From contig WJIP01000100.1 in NCBI GenBank assembly GCA_014730185.1, forward strand, positions 1 through 39,203: DNA of 39,203 nucleotides, given 5' to 3'. This DNA comes from Caldithrix sp. Lineage in GTDB: Bacteria; Calditrichota; Calditrichia; Calditrichales; Calditrichaceae. The notes under the pieces are model-generated. The model saw only the letters and a list, made by a program, of their open reading frames with translations, was not told the DNA's origin and made no database searches. The position numbers were made by a program, and so were the translations under genes. The stretch's first letter is position 1. Every line of letters starts with the position of its first letter. Below are positions 8,028 to 16,675 of this stretch, in pieces.

Positions 8028-9974
8028 TTAATTTTTCTTGTTTTTATCATCATCGTCTACGACTTCATAATCGGCGTCTTCAACACCTTCTTCATCACTA
8101 CCGCCCTCTGAAGTTTGCTGTTGCCCGCTATCGGCTGTACTACCGGTGTCGGCGCCTGCTTCCGGGCCCTGCTGACCGGTTTGAGCATACATCTTCTGAG
8201 CGATTTCGTTCCAGGTCGTATTGACACCTTCTATTGCCGACTTCATCTCTTCAATGTTACCATCTTTATGAGCTTCTTTCAAGCGGCCAAGAGCCGTTTC
8301 AATTTTACTCTTATCCTCGGCAGATATTTTATCTTTCATTTCATCCATTTGTTTTTCGGTCTGATATATAACATTATCGGCCTGGTTCTTGGTCTCGATT
8401 TCCTCTTTTTTCCGCTTATCCTCTGCGGCATGGGTTTGGGCTTCCTTCTTCATCTTTTCTACTTCTTCTTCGGTTAATCCACTGGATGCCTCAATCCGTA
8501 TACTTTGTTCCTTACCGGTCGCCTTATCTTTAGCCGTAACATGCAATATACCATTAGCATCCACATCAAAAGTAACTTCGATCTGAGGCACACCTCTGGG
8601 TGCGGGTGGAATACCATCCAGAATGAATTTACCCAACGTACGGTTATCTTTAGCCATTTCACGCTCACCCTGCAATACATTAATCTCGACCGATGTTTGA
8701 TTATCCGCCGCCGTGGAAAAAATCTCCGTTTTCTTTGATGGGATTGTCGTATTGGATTCAATTAACTTTGTACTTACGCCACCTAATGTTTCGATTCCCA
8801 GGGAAAGCGGAATGACATCAAGTAACAGCACATCTTTAACTTCACCGGTAAGCACGGCACCCTGAATGGCTGCACCAATGGCCACAACTTCATCCGGATT
8901 GACTCCTTTATGCGGCTCCTTGCCGAAAAAGTCTTTTACCATTTGCTGCACCTTGGGTATCCGGGTGGATCCACCAACCAGAATTACTTCATCAATATCC
9001 GACGCATTCAAACCGGCATCTTTCAATGCAGTTTTACAAGGTTCTATAGTCTTCTGCACCAGGTCATCAACCAACTGTTCAAATTTAGAACGGGAAACCG
9101 GAATATTCAGATGCTTTGGTCCCGCATCGGTTGCTGTGATAAACGGCAGATTGACCTCCGTTTCAACGGCAGACGATAACTCAATTTTGGCTTTTTCAGC
9201 GGCTTCTTTTAACCTTTGCAGTGCCATTGAATCCTTACGCAGATCGACCCCTTCCTGTTTTTTGAATTCATCAGCCAAATATTCGATCAATCGCTGATCT
9301 AGATCATCTCCACCCAAATGGGTATTACCATTGGTCGATTTTACCTCGAATACACCGTCTCCGATTTCCAAGATGGATATATCAAACGTCCCGCCACCGA
9401 GGTCGAATACTGCAATTTTTTCATCATTCTTTTTATCCAGACCATAAGCAAGGGAAGCGGCGGTGGGTTCATTAATAATCCGTTTCACTTCCATGCCGGC
9501 GATACGTCCCGCATCTTTAGTTGCCTGTCTCTGCGCGTCATTAAAATAAGCCGGTACGGTAATTACCGCCTCTGTTACTTTTTCGCCTAAATAGTCTTCG
9601 GCGGTTTGCTTCATTTTTTGCAAAATCATGGCCGACAGTTCCGGCGGAGAGTACTGTTTACCGCCAACATTTGCCATGACCACATCATTGTTCCCTTTTT
9701 CGATTTTAAAGGGAACCTCTTCGATTTCATTCTGCACTTCATTGAAAAATCGACCCATAAATCGTTTTATCGAAAAAACCGTATTGGTTGAATTGGTCAC
9801 AGCCTGCCGTTTGGCCGGGGCACCTACCAGCCGTTCACCTTTTTTTGTAAATGCTACCACTGAAGGTGTGGTACGTGCACCTTCCGAGTTGGGTATTACA
9901 ACCGGTTCTCCGCCTTCCATAACGGATACAACAGAGTTTGTAGTACCCAAGTCAATTCCAATTATTTTAGCCAT
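8028..9974 (-). CDS. dnaK: Chaperone protein DnaK (Hsp70)
   Basis: ATP-driven cytoplasmic chaperone, 648 residues, full family length. The ATPase domain shows [13 protein letters not shown] at the N-terminus, [30 protein letters not shown] and [13 protein letters not shown]. The substrate-binding domain follows from about residue 385 ([17 protein letters not shown]), then the helical lid, then a flexible Gln/Gly/Ser-rich stretch ending in an acidic tail with [24 protein letters not shown] just upstream is a strong ribosome site. grpE and dnaJ are not adjacent; instead it lies alone between two terminators, downstream of htrA. No CIRCE (TTAGCACTC-N9-GAGTGCTAA) is present upstream, so HrcA control is not supported. 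Confidence 0.98.
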   Translation of the reverse strand: MAKIIGIDLGTTNSVVSVMEGGEPVVIPNSEGARTTPSVVAFTKKGERLVGAPAKRQAVTNSTNTVFSIKRFMGRFFNEVQNEIEEVPFKIEKGNNDVVMANVGGKQYSPPELSAMILQKMKQTAEDYLGEKVTEAVITVPAYFNDAQRQATKDAGRIAGMEVKRIINEPTAASLAYGLDKKNDEKIAVFDLGGGTFDISILEIGDGVFEVKSTNGNTHLGGDDLDQRLIEYLADEFKKQEGVDLRKDSMALQRLKEAAEKAKIELSSAVETEVNLPFITATDAGPKHLNIPVSRSKFEQLVDDLVQKTIEPCKTALKDAGLNASDIDEVILVGGSTRIPKVQQMVKDFFGKEPHKGVNPDEVVAIGAAIQGAVLTGEVKDVLLLDVIPLSLGIETLGGVSTKLIESNTTIPSKKTEIFSTAADNQTSVEINVLQGEREMAKDNRTLGKFILDGIPPAPRGVPQIEVTFDVDANGILHVTAKDKATGKEQSIRIEASSGLTEEEVEKMKKEAQTHAAEDKRKKEEIETKNQADNVIYQTEKQMDEMKDKISAEDKSKIETALGRLKEAHKDGNIEEMKSAIEGVNTTWNEIAQKMYAQTGQQGPEAGADTGSTADSGQQQTSEGGSDEEGVEDADYEVVDDDDKNKKN

Positions 9975-10110
9975 TATATTACCTCCTTAACTATCGATTA
10001 TCATATTATTTTCCTTTTAACTCTGCAAGTGATGTGCCAAAAAGAACCTAATCGACATAAGTAATTGTATTTAAAAAACTAACGCATATAATCGACAATC
10101 TAAAGTAGCC

Positions 10111-10123
10111 TGACAATATGTCA
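10111..10123. promoter_or_regulatory. Palindrome TGACA-N3-TGTCA upstream of dnaK
   Basis: Perfect 5-bp arms around ATA, overlapping the candidate -35 TTGACA of dnaK on the - strand. The same half-sites recur at 12804-12827 upstream of yugP-htrA. A shared stress regulator is possible but inferred. Confidence 0.4.
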
Positions 10124-10276
10124 ATACGTCATAGAGTCAGCCTTTTTATTGTTTCTCATTGAACTAGTACGACTGGTGACAAAAACGGATGTTACATCAG
10201 AGGGATTATTAATTTCACCCGTAACTTTAGCTCCGGACATGGCCTGAAAACCATGAATACGACCATCCTTTGGCAT
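10121..10276 (-). CDS. Possible 51-residue small protein or gene remnant between htrA and dnaK
   Basis: An ATG-to-TGA frame of 52 codons just after the htrA terminator. The product starts MPKDGRIHGFQAMSGAKV and continues with INNPSDVTSVFVTS and a basic end (SMRNNKKADSM). The composition looks like protein, with alternating beta-strand pattern and few rare residues, unlike most shadow frames. There is no good ribosome binding site; GGATAC before the ATG is poor. The frame is open further upstream to a TTG at 10291 inside the terminator T run. It may be a small gene, the tail of a lost gene, or chance. Confidence 0.3.
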   Translation of the reverse strand: MPKDGRIHGFQAMSGAKVTGEINNPSDVTSVFVTSRTSSMRNNKKADSMTY

Positions 10277-10291
10277 GTATCCATCGGGCAA

Positions 10292-10324
10292 TAAAAAAAA
10301 CCGCCGCTTTGGGAGGCGGCGGTT
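10292..10324 (-). terminator. Intrinsic terminator after htrA
   Basis: On the - strand AACCGCCGC (10324-10316) pairs perfectly with GCGGCGGTT (10307-10299) around an eight-base loop. It is followed by eight T. It begins nine bases after the htrA stop and is very strong, so htrA and dnaK are separate transcripts. Confidence 0.92.
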
Positions 10325-10333
10325 TGAACTGAT

Positions 10334-11869
10334 TTATTTGTTTGGAATTTCCAAAAATATGAGACGATCGAATAATTCATTATTTTGTTTGCGGCGCAAG
10401 TTAAGACGGACAACGCTGCCGGGATCATATCCCTGAAGGATATCATAGAACCGGCTTACGGATTCAACCTTTTTGCCATCAACTTTTAGTATCACATCGC
10501 CGCGTGCCATATTGGCTTTAGCTGCAGCACTATAACGCTCAACCCCAAGAACCAATATACCGAAATCGGTGTCTAACTCTGACATCTCGCTACTCTGCAG
10601 ATTGCGAACATTGAGGCCAAGCTCAGGCATATCTTTTTCGCTTTCGGATTCACCTTGAGCCGATGCCGATGTTGGCTGGGAGTTGCCGCCAAGTTCGGCA
10701 TCCACGGTTAATTTTTCTCCGTTGCGCCATACTTCCAGAGTGACTTTCTGACCGGGGTCAAACGTACCGATAATAGCTTGTAATTCGTTAGGTTGATTGA
10801 CCATTTTGTCATTGACCTTTAGAATGACATCACCCTCTTTAATACCAGCCTGATCGGCTGCACTGCCATCGATAACACTGGTAATAAAAACACCTCTCGG
10901 TTTATCCAGTTTGACGCCTTTGGCCGTAATCGGTGTAACTTCTTCAATATAAACGCCTAAGTAGCCCCGTTTAACTTCACCATATTCAATCAAGTCATCG
11001 ATTACACTTTTGGCCAGGTTAATAGGTATAGCAAATCCATAGCCCATGTAATAGTTGGTGCGGGTGGCAATAGCGGTATTCACGCCAATAACCTGTCCTT
11101 TCAAATTCACTAAAGCGCCACCGCTGTTACCCGGATTGATCGCCGCATCGGTCTGTATAAAATTTTCAATACCCCTTCCATCTTCATCACGTATAATATT
11201 CACCATCCGACCTTTGGCGCTTATAATACCGGCCGTTACTGTCGAAGTTAGATCCAAAGGACTGCCAATAGCCATAACCCATTCACCGATACGGATATCT
11301 TCCGAATTTCCTAAAACTGCGGTTGGTAAATCTTCCGCATCTATCTTGATCAGTCCTACATCTGTAGTAGGATCCGTACCGACAATTTCAGCTTGATATT
11401 CGGTGCCGTCCAACAATTTTACATTAAGTTCATCCACGTCTTCAATAACATGATTGTTAGTAAGAATATATCCGTCTTTACTTATTATAATACCTGAGCC
11501 CAAACCGCTCTGCGGTATTTCTCTTTGCTGATGGAATTCATCGTCGGGCATGTTTTCGAATTCTCTGAAAAAACGGAAGAAGGGATTGTTAGGGACCTTG
11601 ACATTCTTTTTGGTATAAACCGATACAATGGTGGGGCGTACTTTTTCCACCATATCGGAAAACATAGAGTTGGGATTAAAATTGGCATTCGTGAGCGTTT
11701 GATCATCAGAGCTTTGTGAAGGCTCAGCTTCCGAGTAAATTTTTCCGCCGGGGGGATCGGCCATACTCTTGGCATCAAAGTCCATATTGGTTGTAAGTAC
11801 AATACCAATAACGACACCAATTGTGATTAAACCAACTACATATGCAATCGATTGTTTGGTTCTCGACAT
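10334..11869 (-). CDS. htrA: HtrA/DegP family periplasmic serine protease (Do)
   Basis: Degrades or holds misfolded envelope proteins. 511 residues: an N-terminal hydrophobic anchor (about residues 8-26), a trypsin-like domain with His140 in TNNHVIEDV, Asp170 in TTDVGLIKID and Ser249 in NPGNSGGALVN, then two PDZ domains (about 300-390 beginning RGYLGVYIEEV, and 425-505 with LGLNVRNL and RGDVILKVDGKKV). This is the DegP/DegQ layout of normal length. The first residues lack a clear cleavage site, so it may stay membrane-anchored. AAAGGAG precedes the ATG. It is 31 bases downstream of the YugP-like protease gene in the same direction and probably co-transcribed with it as a membrane quality-control pair. 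Confidence 0.95.
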   Translation of the reverse strand: MSRTKQSIAYVVGLITIGVVIGIVLTTNMDFDAKSMADPPGGKIYSEAEPSQSSDDQTLTNANFNPNSMFSDMVEKVRPTIVSVYTKKNVKVPNNPFFRFFREFENMPDDEFHQQREIPQSGLGSGIIISKDGYILTNNHVIEDVDELNVKLLDGTEYQAEIVGTDPTTDVGLIKIDAEDLPTAVLGNSEDIRIGEWVMAIGSPLDLTSTVTAGIISAKGRMVNIIRDEDGRGIENFIQTDAAINPGNSGGALVNLKGQVIGVNTAIATRTNYYMGYGFAIPINLAKSVIDDLIEYGEVKRGYLGVYIEEVTPITAKGVKLDKPRGVFITSVIDGSAADQAGIKEGDVILKVNDKMVNQPNELQAIIGTFDPGQKVTLEVWRNGEKLTVDAELGGNSQPTSASAQGESESEKDMPELGLNVRNLQSSEMSELDTDFGILVLGVERYSAAAKANMARGDVILKVDGKKVESVSRFYDILQGYDPGSVVRLNLRRKQNNELFDRLIFLEIPNK

Positions 11870-11900
11870 TATAAAACTCCTTTCCTAAGCGATTTAAGCA

Positions 11901-12584
11901 TTATTCGCTTTGACTTAACAAAATTAATCGTACAAGTTGCAGTAATGCCATTGTTGCCGAGGCAACGTATGTAAACGCCGCAGCATTCAGCACTTTCCGG
12001 GCACCTGAGAGTTCCTGATTCATTAGGACGCCCATGCCATTTAGCTGAGCAATAGCGCGTGAGCTGGCATTAAATTCGACCGGTAAAGTTACCAGATGAA
12101 ACGCTACCACAGCTGCAAAAAAGATAATACCAGCTTGTAGCAATCCGGGAATGCTGAATAAAAATCCAATAAAAAATAACGGAAATGCAGCCCATGATGC
12201 AAAAGATGTTACGGGCAAAATAGCATGCCGTAATTTTAAGGGGGTATACTCAGTATGATGCTGTATGGCATGTCCCACTTCGTGGGCAGCAACGGCAATA
12301 GCTGCTAAAGAATTTCCACGATAATTGGCCTCAGATAAATTAACGGTTCGTTTACGCGGATCATAATGGTCGCTTAATTCGCCTTTTACCGCATTAACTT
12401 CCACACTGGATAAGCCGTTTTGATTCAATATATGTTTGGCCACTTTGTAACCCGTTACATTACCTGAAGCTGAAATTTTCTGAAATTTCCTGTACGTTTT
12501 TTTGACTCGCATTTGAGCCCAAAAGGCCAAAATCAGCGCCGGTACTAATAGAATCATCGTCGGATCAAACAGAAAAAAGGGCAT
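11901..12584 (-). CDS. YugP-type membrane zinc metallopeptidase
   Basis: A 227-residue membrane protein of the neutral zinc metallopeptidase family (Zn_peptidase_2, YugP). The zinc site AAHEVGHAIQH is at about residues 99-109 (His101, Glu102, His105). Hydrophobic helices lie near residues 8-23, 125-150, 150-175 and 205-222. The start is set at the ATG at 12584, because GGAGG lies nine bases before it and the family begins with a short FFFDPT-like segment. A TTG at 12602 would put the ribosome site inside the gene. The function of the family is not well established; its position in front of htrA suggests membrane protein quality control. Confidence 0.85.
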   Translation of the reverse strand: MPFFLFDPTMILLVPALILAFWAQMRVKKTYRKFQKISASGNVTGYKVAKHILNQNGLSSVEVNAVKGELSDHYDPRKRTVNLSEANYRGNSLAAIAVAAHEVGHAIQHHTEYTPLKLRHAILPVTSFASWAAFPLFFIGFLFSIPGLLQAGIIFFAAVVAFHLVTLPVEFNASSRAIAQLNGMGVLMNQELSGARKVLNAAAFTYVASATMALLQLVRLILLSQSE

Positions 12585-12803
12585 CTTGAACTTCCTCCAC
12601 AATAATTTATTCTAAAAATTTCTACAATATACGCATTAATATTTTTTTGGTTCATTTAGAGTATTGCTATTGTTGCAAAAAATATACCATTAATTTACAT
12701 CTAAATCCAATCCAAATATAAGCTCACAATGCTCTTAAATCGGAGCTTCCCGGTAATTATTGCTCCCTTCGAGTCACAGAATCATGATTTAATTCCATTG
12801 CAC

Positions 12804-12827
12804 ATGACAATCCCTGTCATTATGACA
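12804..12827. promoter_or_regulatory. Triple half-site ATGACA-N5-TGTCAT-N1-ATGACA
   Basis: ATGACA (12804-12809), TGTCAT (12815-12820) and ATGACA (12822-12827) form two overlapping perfect inverted repeats with spacers of five and one base. It lies in the divergent region, 220 bases before yugP and about 200 before the NYN gene. It shares its core with the palindrome at 10111-10123. Confidence 0.45.
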
Positions 12828-12829
12828 GA

Positions 12830-12859
12830 TTTACCATACCATTAACTTTTTAGTATATT
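12830..12859 (+). promoter_or_regulatory. Candidate promoter toward the NYN gene
   Basis: TTTACC (12830-12835), an 18-base spacer and TATATT (12854-12859). It directly abuts the third half-site of the repeat at 12804-12827. It would give a leader of about 160 bases. Confidence 0.3.
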
Positions 12860-13027
12860 TTCTATTGATTTAAATTTCAGCTTTGAATTATTACATTGAC
12901 ACTTATCTAATAAAGATATTTTTTGTGATTTTATTTCTGGGCATTGAACTTGGATTGTATCCTGTAATTTTTTATTTTTGGCGTGAACGTCATTTTAAAT
13001 TTTCTATTATTCACAGGCGATCAAACT

Positions 13028-13537
13028 ATGGACCGGTTCAATAACTATATCATTGATGGATTTAATGTCGGATTCAAACTATCCAATGCCCAAAGGTTAT
13101 TGCAAAATGGCGATACTGACCGCGCCATACCAATCATCTTACAGCATATTGATTCTGCGATGCCGCAAGGCGTAAAAAGAATTATTGTTATATTTGATGG
13201 TCAGGGGACTTCCCATCAAAATCATTCCATACCCAAACGTATTCAGGTTAAATTTTCAAAAAAACCGCAAACAGCGGATGATATTATTCGAAAATTTATT
13301 CGGTCAGCAAAAACACCGAAAGAATGGACAGTTGTCAGTTCGGATAATGAAATACTCTTCACAGCCAGAGATCATGGTGCAGAGACGATCGGCTCCGATG
13401 ATTTTATCCGGCAAAACAACGACCCGGGCGCCACAAAAAGATCGTTTAATGAACATTTAGAAAAGTATGAACCGGGCAATGTAGATGTGGATTACTGGAT
13501 GAATTTATTCGGTTCGGCAGACACAGATGATGATTAA
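13028..13537 (+). CDS. YacP/Rae1-like NYN-domain ribonuclease
   Basis: A 169-residue PIN-like (NYN) nuclease. Recognisable parts are the first strand YIIDGFNVGFKLS with the metal-binding Asp, IIVIFDGQGTS (second acidic strand), KKPQTADDIIRKFIRSAK and TVVSSDNEILFTARDHGAE, which together match the YacP family, whose member Rae1 of Bacillus subtilis cleaves mRNA on the ribosome. The C-terminal 40 residues are specific to this protein. A GTG at 12983 would add 15 hydrophobic residues not found in the family, so the ATG at 13028 is preferred although its ribosome site (AGGCGA) is weak. RNA target unknown. Confidence 0.75.
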   Translation: MDRFNNYIIDGFNVGFKLSNAQRLLQNGDTDRAIPIILQHIDSAMPQGVKRIIVIFDGQGTSHQNHSIPKRIQVKFSKKPQTADDIIRKFIRSAKTPKEWTVVSSDNEILFTARDHGAETIGSDDFIRQNNDPGATKRSFNEHLEKYEPGNVDVDYWMNLFGSADTDDD

Positions 13538-13550
13538 CACAAACAATATT

Positions 13551-13634
13551 ATGCTGCAACTTCATCGGGCAATCATTCCTTATCAAACTCCTTCAGCACC
13601 AAATGCACTTTTAACACGGTTATCCGTCGTATGA
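13551..13634 (+). CDS. Possible 27-residue leader peptide overlapping the PHP gene start
   Basis: A 28-codon frame begins at ATG 13551 and stops at TGA 13632-13634, overlapping the ATG of the next gene as ATGA. That gene has no ribosome binding site, so coupling from this frame would explain how it is translated. The frame itself also lacks a clear ribosome site, and the peptide resembles nothing known. Treat as a hypothesis. Confidence 0.25.
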   Translation: MLQLHRAIIPYQTPSAPNALLTRLSVV

Positions 13635-15232
13635 TTCCACTTTTATTTACGCCCATTGCTTATGCCGAAATACATTACCGGATCAAGTTTCTATTTAACC
13701 TTTTAAAAAAATCAGAACCTGAAATTATTGCCGATATTCCTCACCGTATTACAAAAGGCCAAGACTTGCCTGTCCTGATGGTTATTAAAGATAGTCATTT
13801 ATATAATACTAATATCGAAAAACTGGAAATATATCTAAACGGGCAGTACAATTGTGAATTTGAAATTAGAAAATTCTATGATACACCTTATGCTGATCAA
13901 GTGTTCGATCTGCCCACCAACAAAATGTCTACCGGCATCAATAAATTCGATATTAAAATACATTATTCGCTCCGGGGCAAAAAACACATCTGCTATAATG
14001 ATAATTACCGGTTTCATTCCGGCAAACCTCTGCTTTGTTATGTTGCGCATCAGACATTGCCCGGTTTTCCACAATATTTTTTCGGTGACTTTCATGTCCA
14101 TACCAATTATACCAACGATCAAATTGAATTCGGCGCATCCATCAGTTCCACGGTAAAGATGGCCAAAGCGGTTGGTCTGCATAGTTTCGCGGTAACAGAT
14201 CACTCTTATGATTTGGATGATCACCCTAATGATTATACACAGTATGACGCCTCGTTAACCAAATGGAAGACGCAGCATAAAGAAATCGATCAAATAAATG
14301 CGGAGCAGAAAAAAAATTTTATTCTTCTTCTTCCAGGAGAAGAAGTAAGTGTTCGGAACGATGCCGGAAAAACCGTACACTTATTGATCTTAAACAACGA
14401 GCAATTTTATCACGGAAGCGGTGATAGCGGTGATCAATGGCGGCCTCATGCATCAGAGTTCAAAATAGAGGAAATATTACAACATCTTAAACCACACGTC
14501 ACCGCTTTTGCCGCTCATCCCCGACAAAAAGTTTCTAAAGTTCAGAAGCTAATGCTCAGGCGGGGCAACTGGCAAAAAGACGATCTCCGTCATGAGCGTT
14601 TAAGGGGTTTACAAATTATCAACGGAAATACCGTTGCAGGTTTAAATCAGGCCATTGCTTTCTGGACTGAGGCACTGTTGCAGGGACATAAACTTTCTAT
14701 TATTGCCGGTAACGATGCGCATGGCAATTTTTCACGAACACGGCAGATGGGCATCCCTTTTGTTACCATCGAGGAAACGGAAGAACACCGATTTGGGTTC
14801 TGGCGTACAGGCTTTTATCTGCATAATCCGTCACCAACAATAAATGATGTAGTGCAGGCTTTGCAGCAAGGAAATGTTTTTGTTACCAACGGCCCGGCGA
14901 TTTCCATATACCTGACACATAAAGGACATACGGTTCATATGGGGCAGACCGCCACCCAAGTTGAACGCCTCATATTAAATCTAAAAAGCTCAATGGAATT
15001 TGGTAGAATTAAACGGTGGAAAATTTTGTCGGGTGATCCCCACACAGCTAGGGAATTCGTACTTTTTGAGGGTGAACCGAACCAAAAAAAATTTGTTCTA
15101 AGACAATCATTTGAACTTGACCTGAATAATCGAATTAACTATGTTCGGGGCTTCCTAATTTCGGAAAACGAACGCGGTACATTTCGGGCCTATACCAACC
15201 CGATTTGGATCGATCATTTAATTAAAAAATAG
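13631..15232 (+). CDS. PHP-domain metallohydrolase (CehA/McbA-like)
   Basis: 533 residues. The PHP metal site is clear: GDFHVHTNYTND (HxH) at about residue 155, AVTDHSYDLDD, LLPGEEVS, FAAHPRQ and AGNDAHGNF. The family hydrolyses phosphoesters or related bonds with a trinuclear metal centre. The roughly 150 residues before the PHP domain look like a beta-sandwich (EKLEIYLNG, KFDIKIHYSL), and about 100 beta-rich residues follow it, as in CehA/McbA-type hydrolases. The N-terminus IPLLFTPIAYA is hydrophobic and could be part of an export signal. The frame stays open upstream to a stop at 13535 but has no start codon there, so ATG 13631 is used; there is no ribosome binding site before it. The outer-membrane gene follows after 15 bases. 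Confidence 0.8.
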   Translation: MIPLLFTPIAYAEIHYRIKFLFNLLKKSEPEIIADIPHRITKGQDLPVLMVIKDSHLYNTNIEKLEIYLNGQYNCEFEIRKFYDTPYADQVFDLPTNKMSTGINKFDIKIHYSLRGKKHICYNDNYRFHSGKPLLCYVAHQTLPGFPQYFFGDFHVHTNYTNDQIEFGASISSTVKMAKAVGLHSFAVTDHSYDLDDHPNDYTQYDASLTKWKTQHKEIDQINAEQKKNFILLLPGEEVSVRNDAGKTVHLLILNNEQFYHGSGDSGDQWRPHASEFKIEEILQHLKPHVTAFAAHPRQKVSKVQKLMLRRGNWQKDDLRHERLRGLQIINGNTVAGLNQAIAFWTEALLQGHKLSIIAGNDAHGNFSRTRQMGIPFVTIEETEEHRFGFWRTGFYLHNPSPTINDVVQALQQGNVFVTNGPAISIYLTHKGHTVHMGQTATQVERLILNLKSSMEFGRIKRWKILSGDPHTAREFVLFEGEPNQKKFVLRQSFELDLNNRINYVRGFLISENERGTFRAYTNPIWIDHLIKK

Positions 15233-15247
15233 TTACGGATTATATAA

Positions 15248-16600
15248 GTGAAAAAGCTATTATTTACGCTGCATTGCACTGGTCAATTATTTAAAAGAAA
15301 TACCGATAAGTGGATCCTTATCGCATTATTTTTAACTGCCCTTATGGGTATACCCCGTTTATGTCCGGCGCAAAATCAAAAAGCTGAAAATTCACTCAAA
15401 AAAATTGAGTCGATCTTCATCGTCGGAAATAAACATACCGACGATCATGTCATTCGCAGGGAGTTGCTTTTTGAAGAAGGCGATGTTATCAGTGATTCGA
15501 TATTGCAGGTTTCCAAAAAACGTATTGAAAACCTGATGCTGTTTAACCGGGTGGATATGAAAGTTACCAATAACGTGAGTGGCCACATGTTAATTATTTC
15601 GGTGACTGAGCGACTCTATTTGTTTCCTTACCCCGCCGTTGGCCTAGAAGACCGGGATTGGGATAAAATCACCTACGGCTTTGGACTAGCTCATGATAAC
15701 TTTCGTGGTAATAATGAAAAACTCTACTTACTGTTTCTGTTTGGATACCGACCGGGATACGAATTTGCTTATTCCAATCCCTGGGTTCATCGAAAGCTGC
15801 ATCTGACATTCGACATTAATTTATACAATTATACATCTCCCAACCGTATTTTTGATTTTAATGAAAAGCATTTTTTTACTGCCTTTACAATTGGCAAATA
15901 TTGGACCCGGAATTTTTTTACAAAAGTACGCTTCTTACGTGATCGCATACAAGTGGACGATGCATTTGCCCCTTTTCTGCAATCCGGGGAAACATCGGAA
16001 CAAAATTACGCCGTGTATATGATCAACCGTTATGATGGACGTGACTTATACGCTTATCCATCCAGGGGATGGTATACCATGATGGAATTGAGGAAAAACG
16101 GTTTCTTCCACAATGATCTGGACTACTGGAAAGCCTATTTGGATCTTCGTCATTATTTATCCATTCAATCGTTTATTGTAGCTGCAAGATTATATAGCGT
16201 GCAGTCTATGGGAGATTTACCGGTTTACGACGGCGTTTATTTTGGATTTGATGACCGTGTACGCGGCCATTTTAACCGGGTTTGGTCGGGTAATCACTCC
16301 TTACTGGGTTCGGTTGAACTACGTTTTCCCATCCTACCCGTCCGTTATTTTACGATACCCACTAAATTCATCCCTCAGTACCTAACCAAGGATTTAAAAT
16401 TTGGCATTAATGGTGGAATTTTTGGGGAAAGCGGACAGGTGTGGCAGGATCATGAGTCATTTAAGTCCGATAAATTCATACATGGATATGGCTTCGGACT
16501 GCACTTTCGTGTACCCTACATTGAGGTATTACGTCTGGATCTGGCCTTTGATGAAAATGGTAACAGCCAGTATGTTTTCGAAACGGGTCTAGCATTTTAA
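15248..16600 (+). CDS. Omp85 (BamA/TamA) family outer-membrane protein with one POTRA domain
   Basis: 450 residues. A signal peptide (hydrophobic stretch WILIALFLTALMGI, ending near PAQ) is followed by a single POTRA domain (about residues 50-120: IESIFIVGNKHTDDHVIRREL, EEGDVISDSIL, RIENLMLFNRVDM). The rest is beta-barrel strands with alternating aromatic residues, ending in YVFETGLAF. A terminal Phe is the usual Bam recognition signal. BamA has five POTRAs and about 800 residues, so this is a short Omp85 paralogue that may export or insert a specific partner. The GTG at 15248 is the only start upstream of the signal peptide that keeps its basic N-region; it has no strong ribosome site. The PHP hydrolase gene just upstream may be its operon partner. 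Confidence 0.82.
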   Translation: MKKLLFTLHCTGQLFKRNTDKWILIALFLTALMGIPRLCPAQNQKAENSLKKIESIFIVGNKHTDDHVIRRELLFEEGDVISDSILQVSKKRIENLMLFNRVDMKVTNNVSGHMLIISVTERLYLFPYPAVGLEDRDWDKITYGFGLAHDNFRGNNEKLYLLFLFGYRPGYEFAYSNPWVHRKLHLTFDINLYNYTSPNRIFDFNEKHFFTAFTIGKYWTRNFFTKVRFLRDRIQVDDAFAPFLQSGETSEQNYAVYMINRYDGRDLYAYPSRGWYTMMELRKNGFFHNDLDYWKAYLDLRHYLSIQSFIVAARLYSVQSMGDLPVYDGVYFGFDDRVRGHFNRVWSGNHSLLGSVELRFPILPVRYFTIPTKFIPQYLTKDLKFGINGGIFGESGQVWQDHESFKSDKFIHGYGFGLHFRVPYIEVLRLDLAFDENGNSQYVFETGLAF

Positions 16601-16675
16601 AGAGGATACACCGGCAATTATTGTTAATTTTTTTGAGGCCCCACTGAAAAACTCATTTAAAATCCCATTACTGCC

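Larger units (their letters stand above)
9975..10291. other. Region between dnaK and the htrA terminator
   Basis: 317 bases. It contains the dnaK ribosome site (AAGGAGGT near 9977-9985), a possible dnaK promoter on the - strand with TTGACA at 10124-10119 and TAGATT at 10102-10097 (16-base spacer), the palindrome at 10111-10123 and a 51-codon open frame at 10121-10276. No CIRCE element was seen. Confidence 0.5.
12585..13027. other. Divergent intergenic region between yugP-htrA and the NYN gene
   Basis: 443 bases, AT-rich, no credible gene. It contains the triple half-site ATGACA/TGTCAT/ATGACA at 12804-12827, a candidate rightward promoter at 12830-12859, and weaker TTGACA (12896-12901) without a good -10. 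On the - strand TATATT preceded at 18 bases by TTGGAT could drive yugP, but the match is poor. Confidence 0.5.

Noticed and set aside
8115-9990. Several open frames on the + strand opposite dnaK, up to 143 codons
   Set aside because: They are antisense shadows of a highly conserved gene and show no family motif, signal or ribosome site of their own.
9975-10330. CIRCE/HrcA operator upstream of dnaK
   Set aside because: No TTAGCACTC-N9-GAGTGCTAA or close variant is present on either strand.
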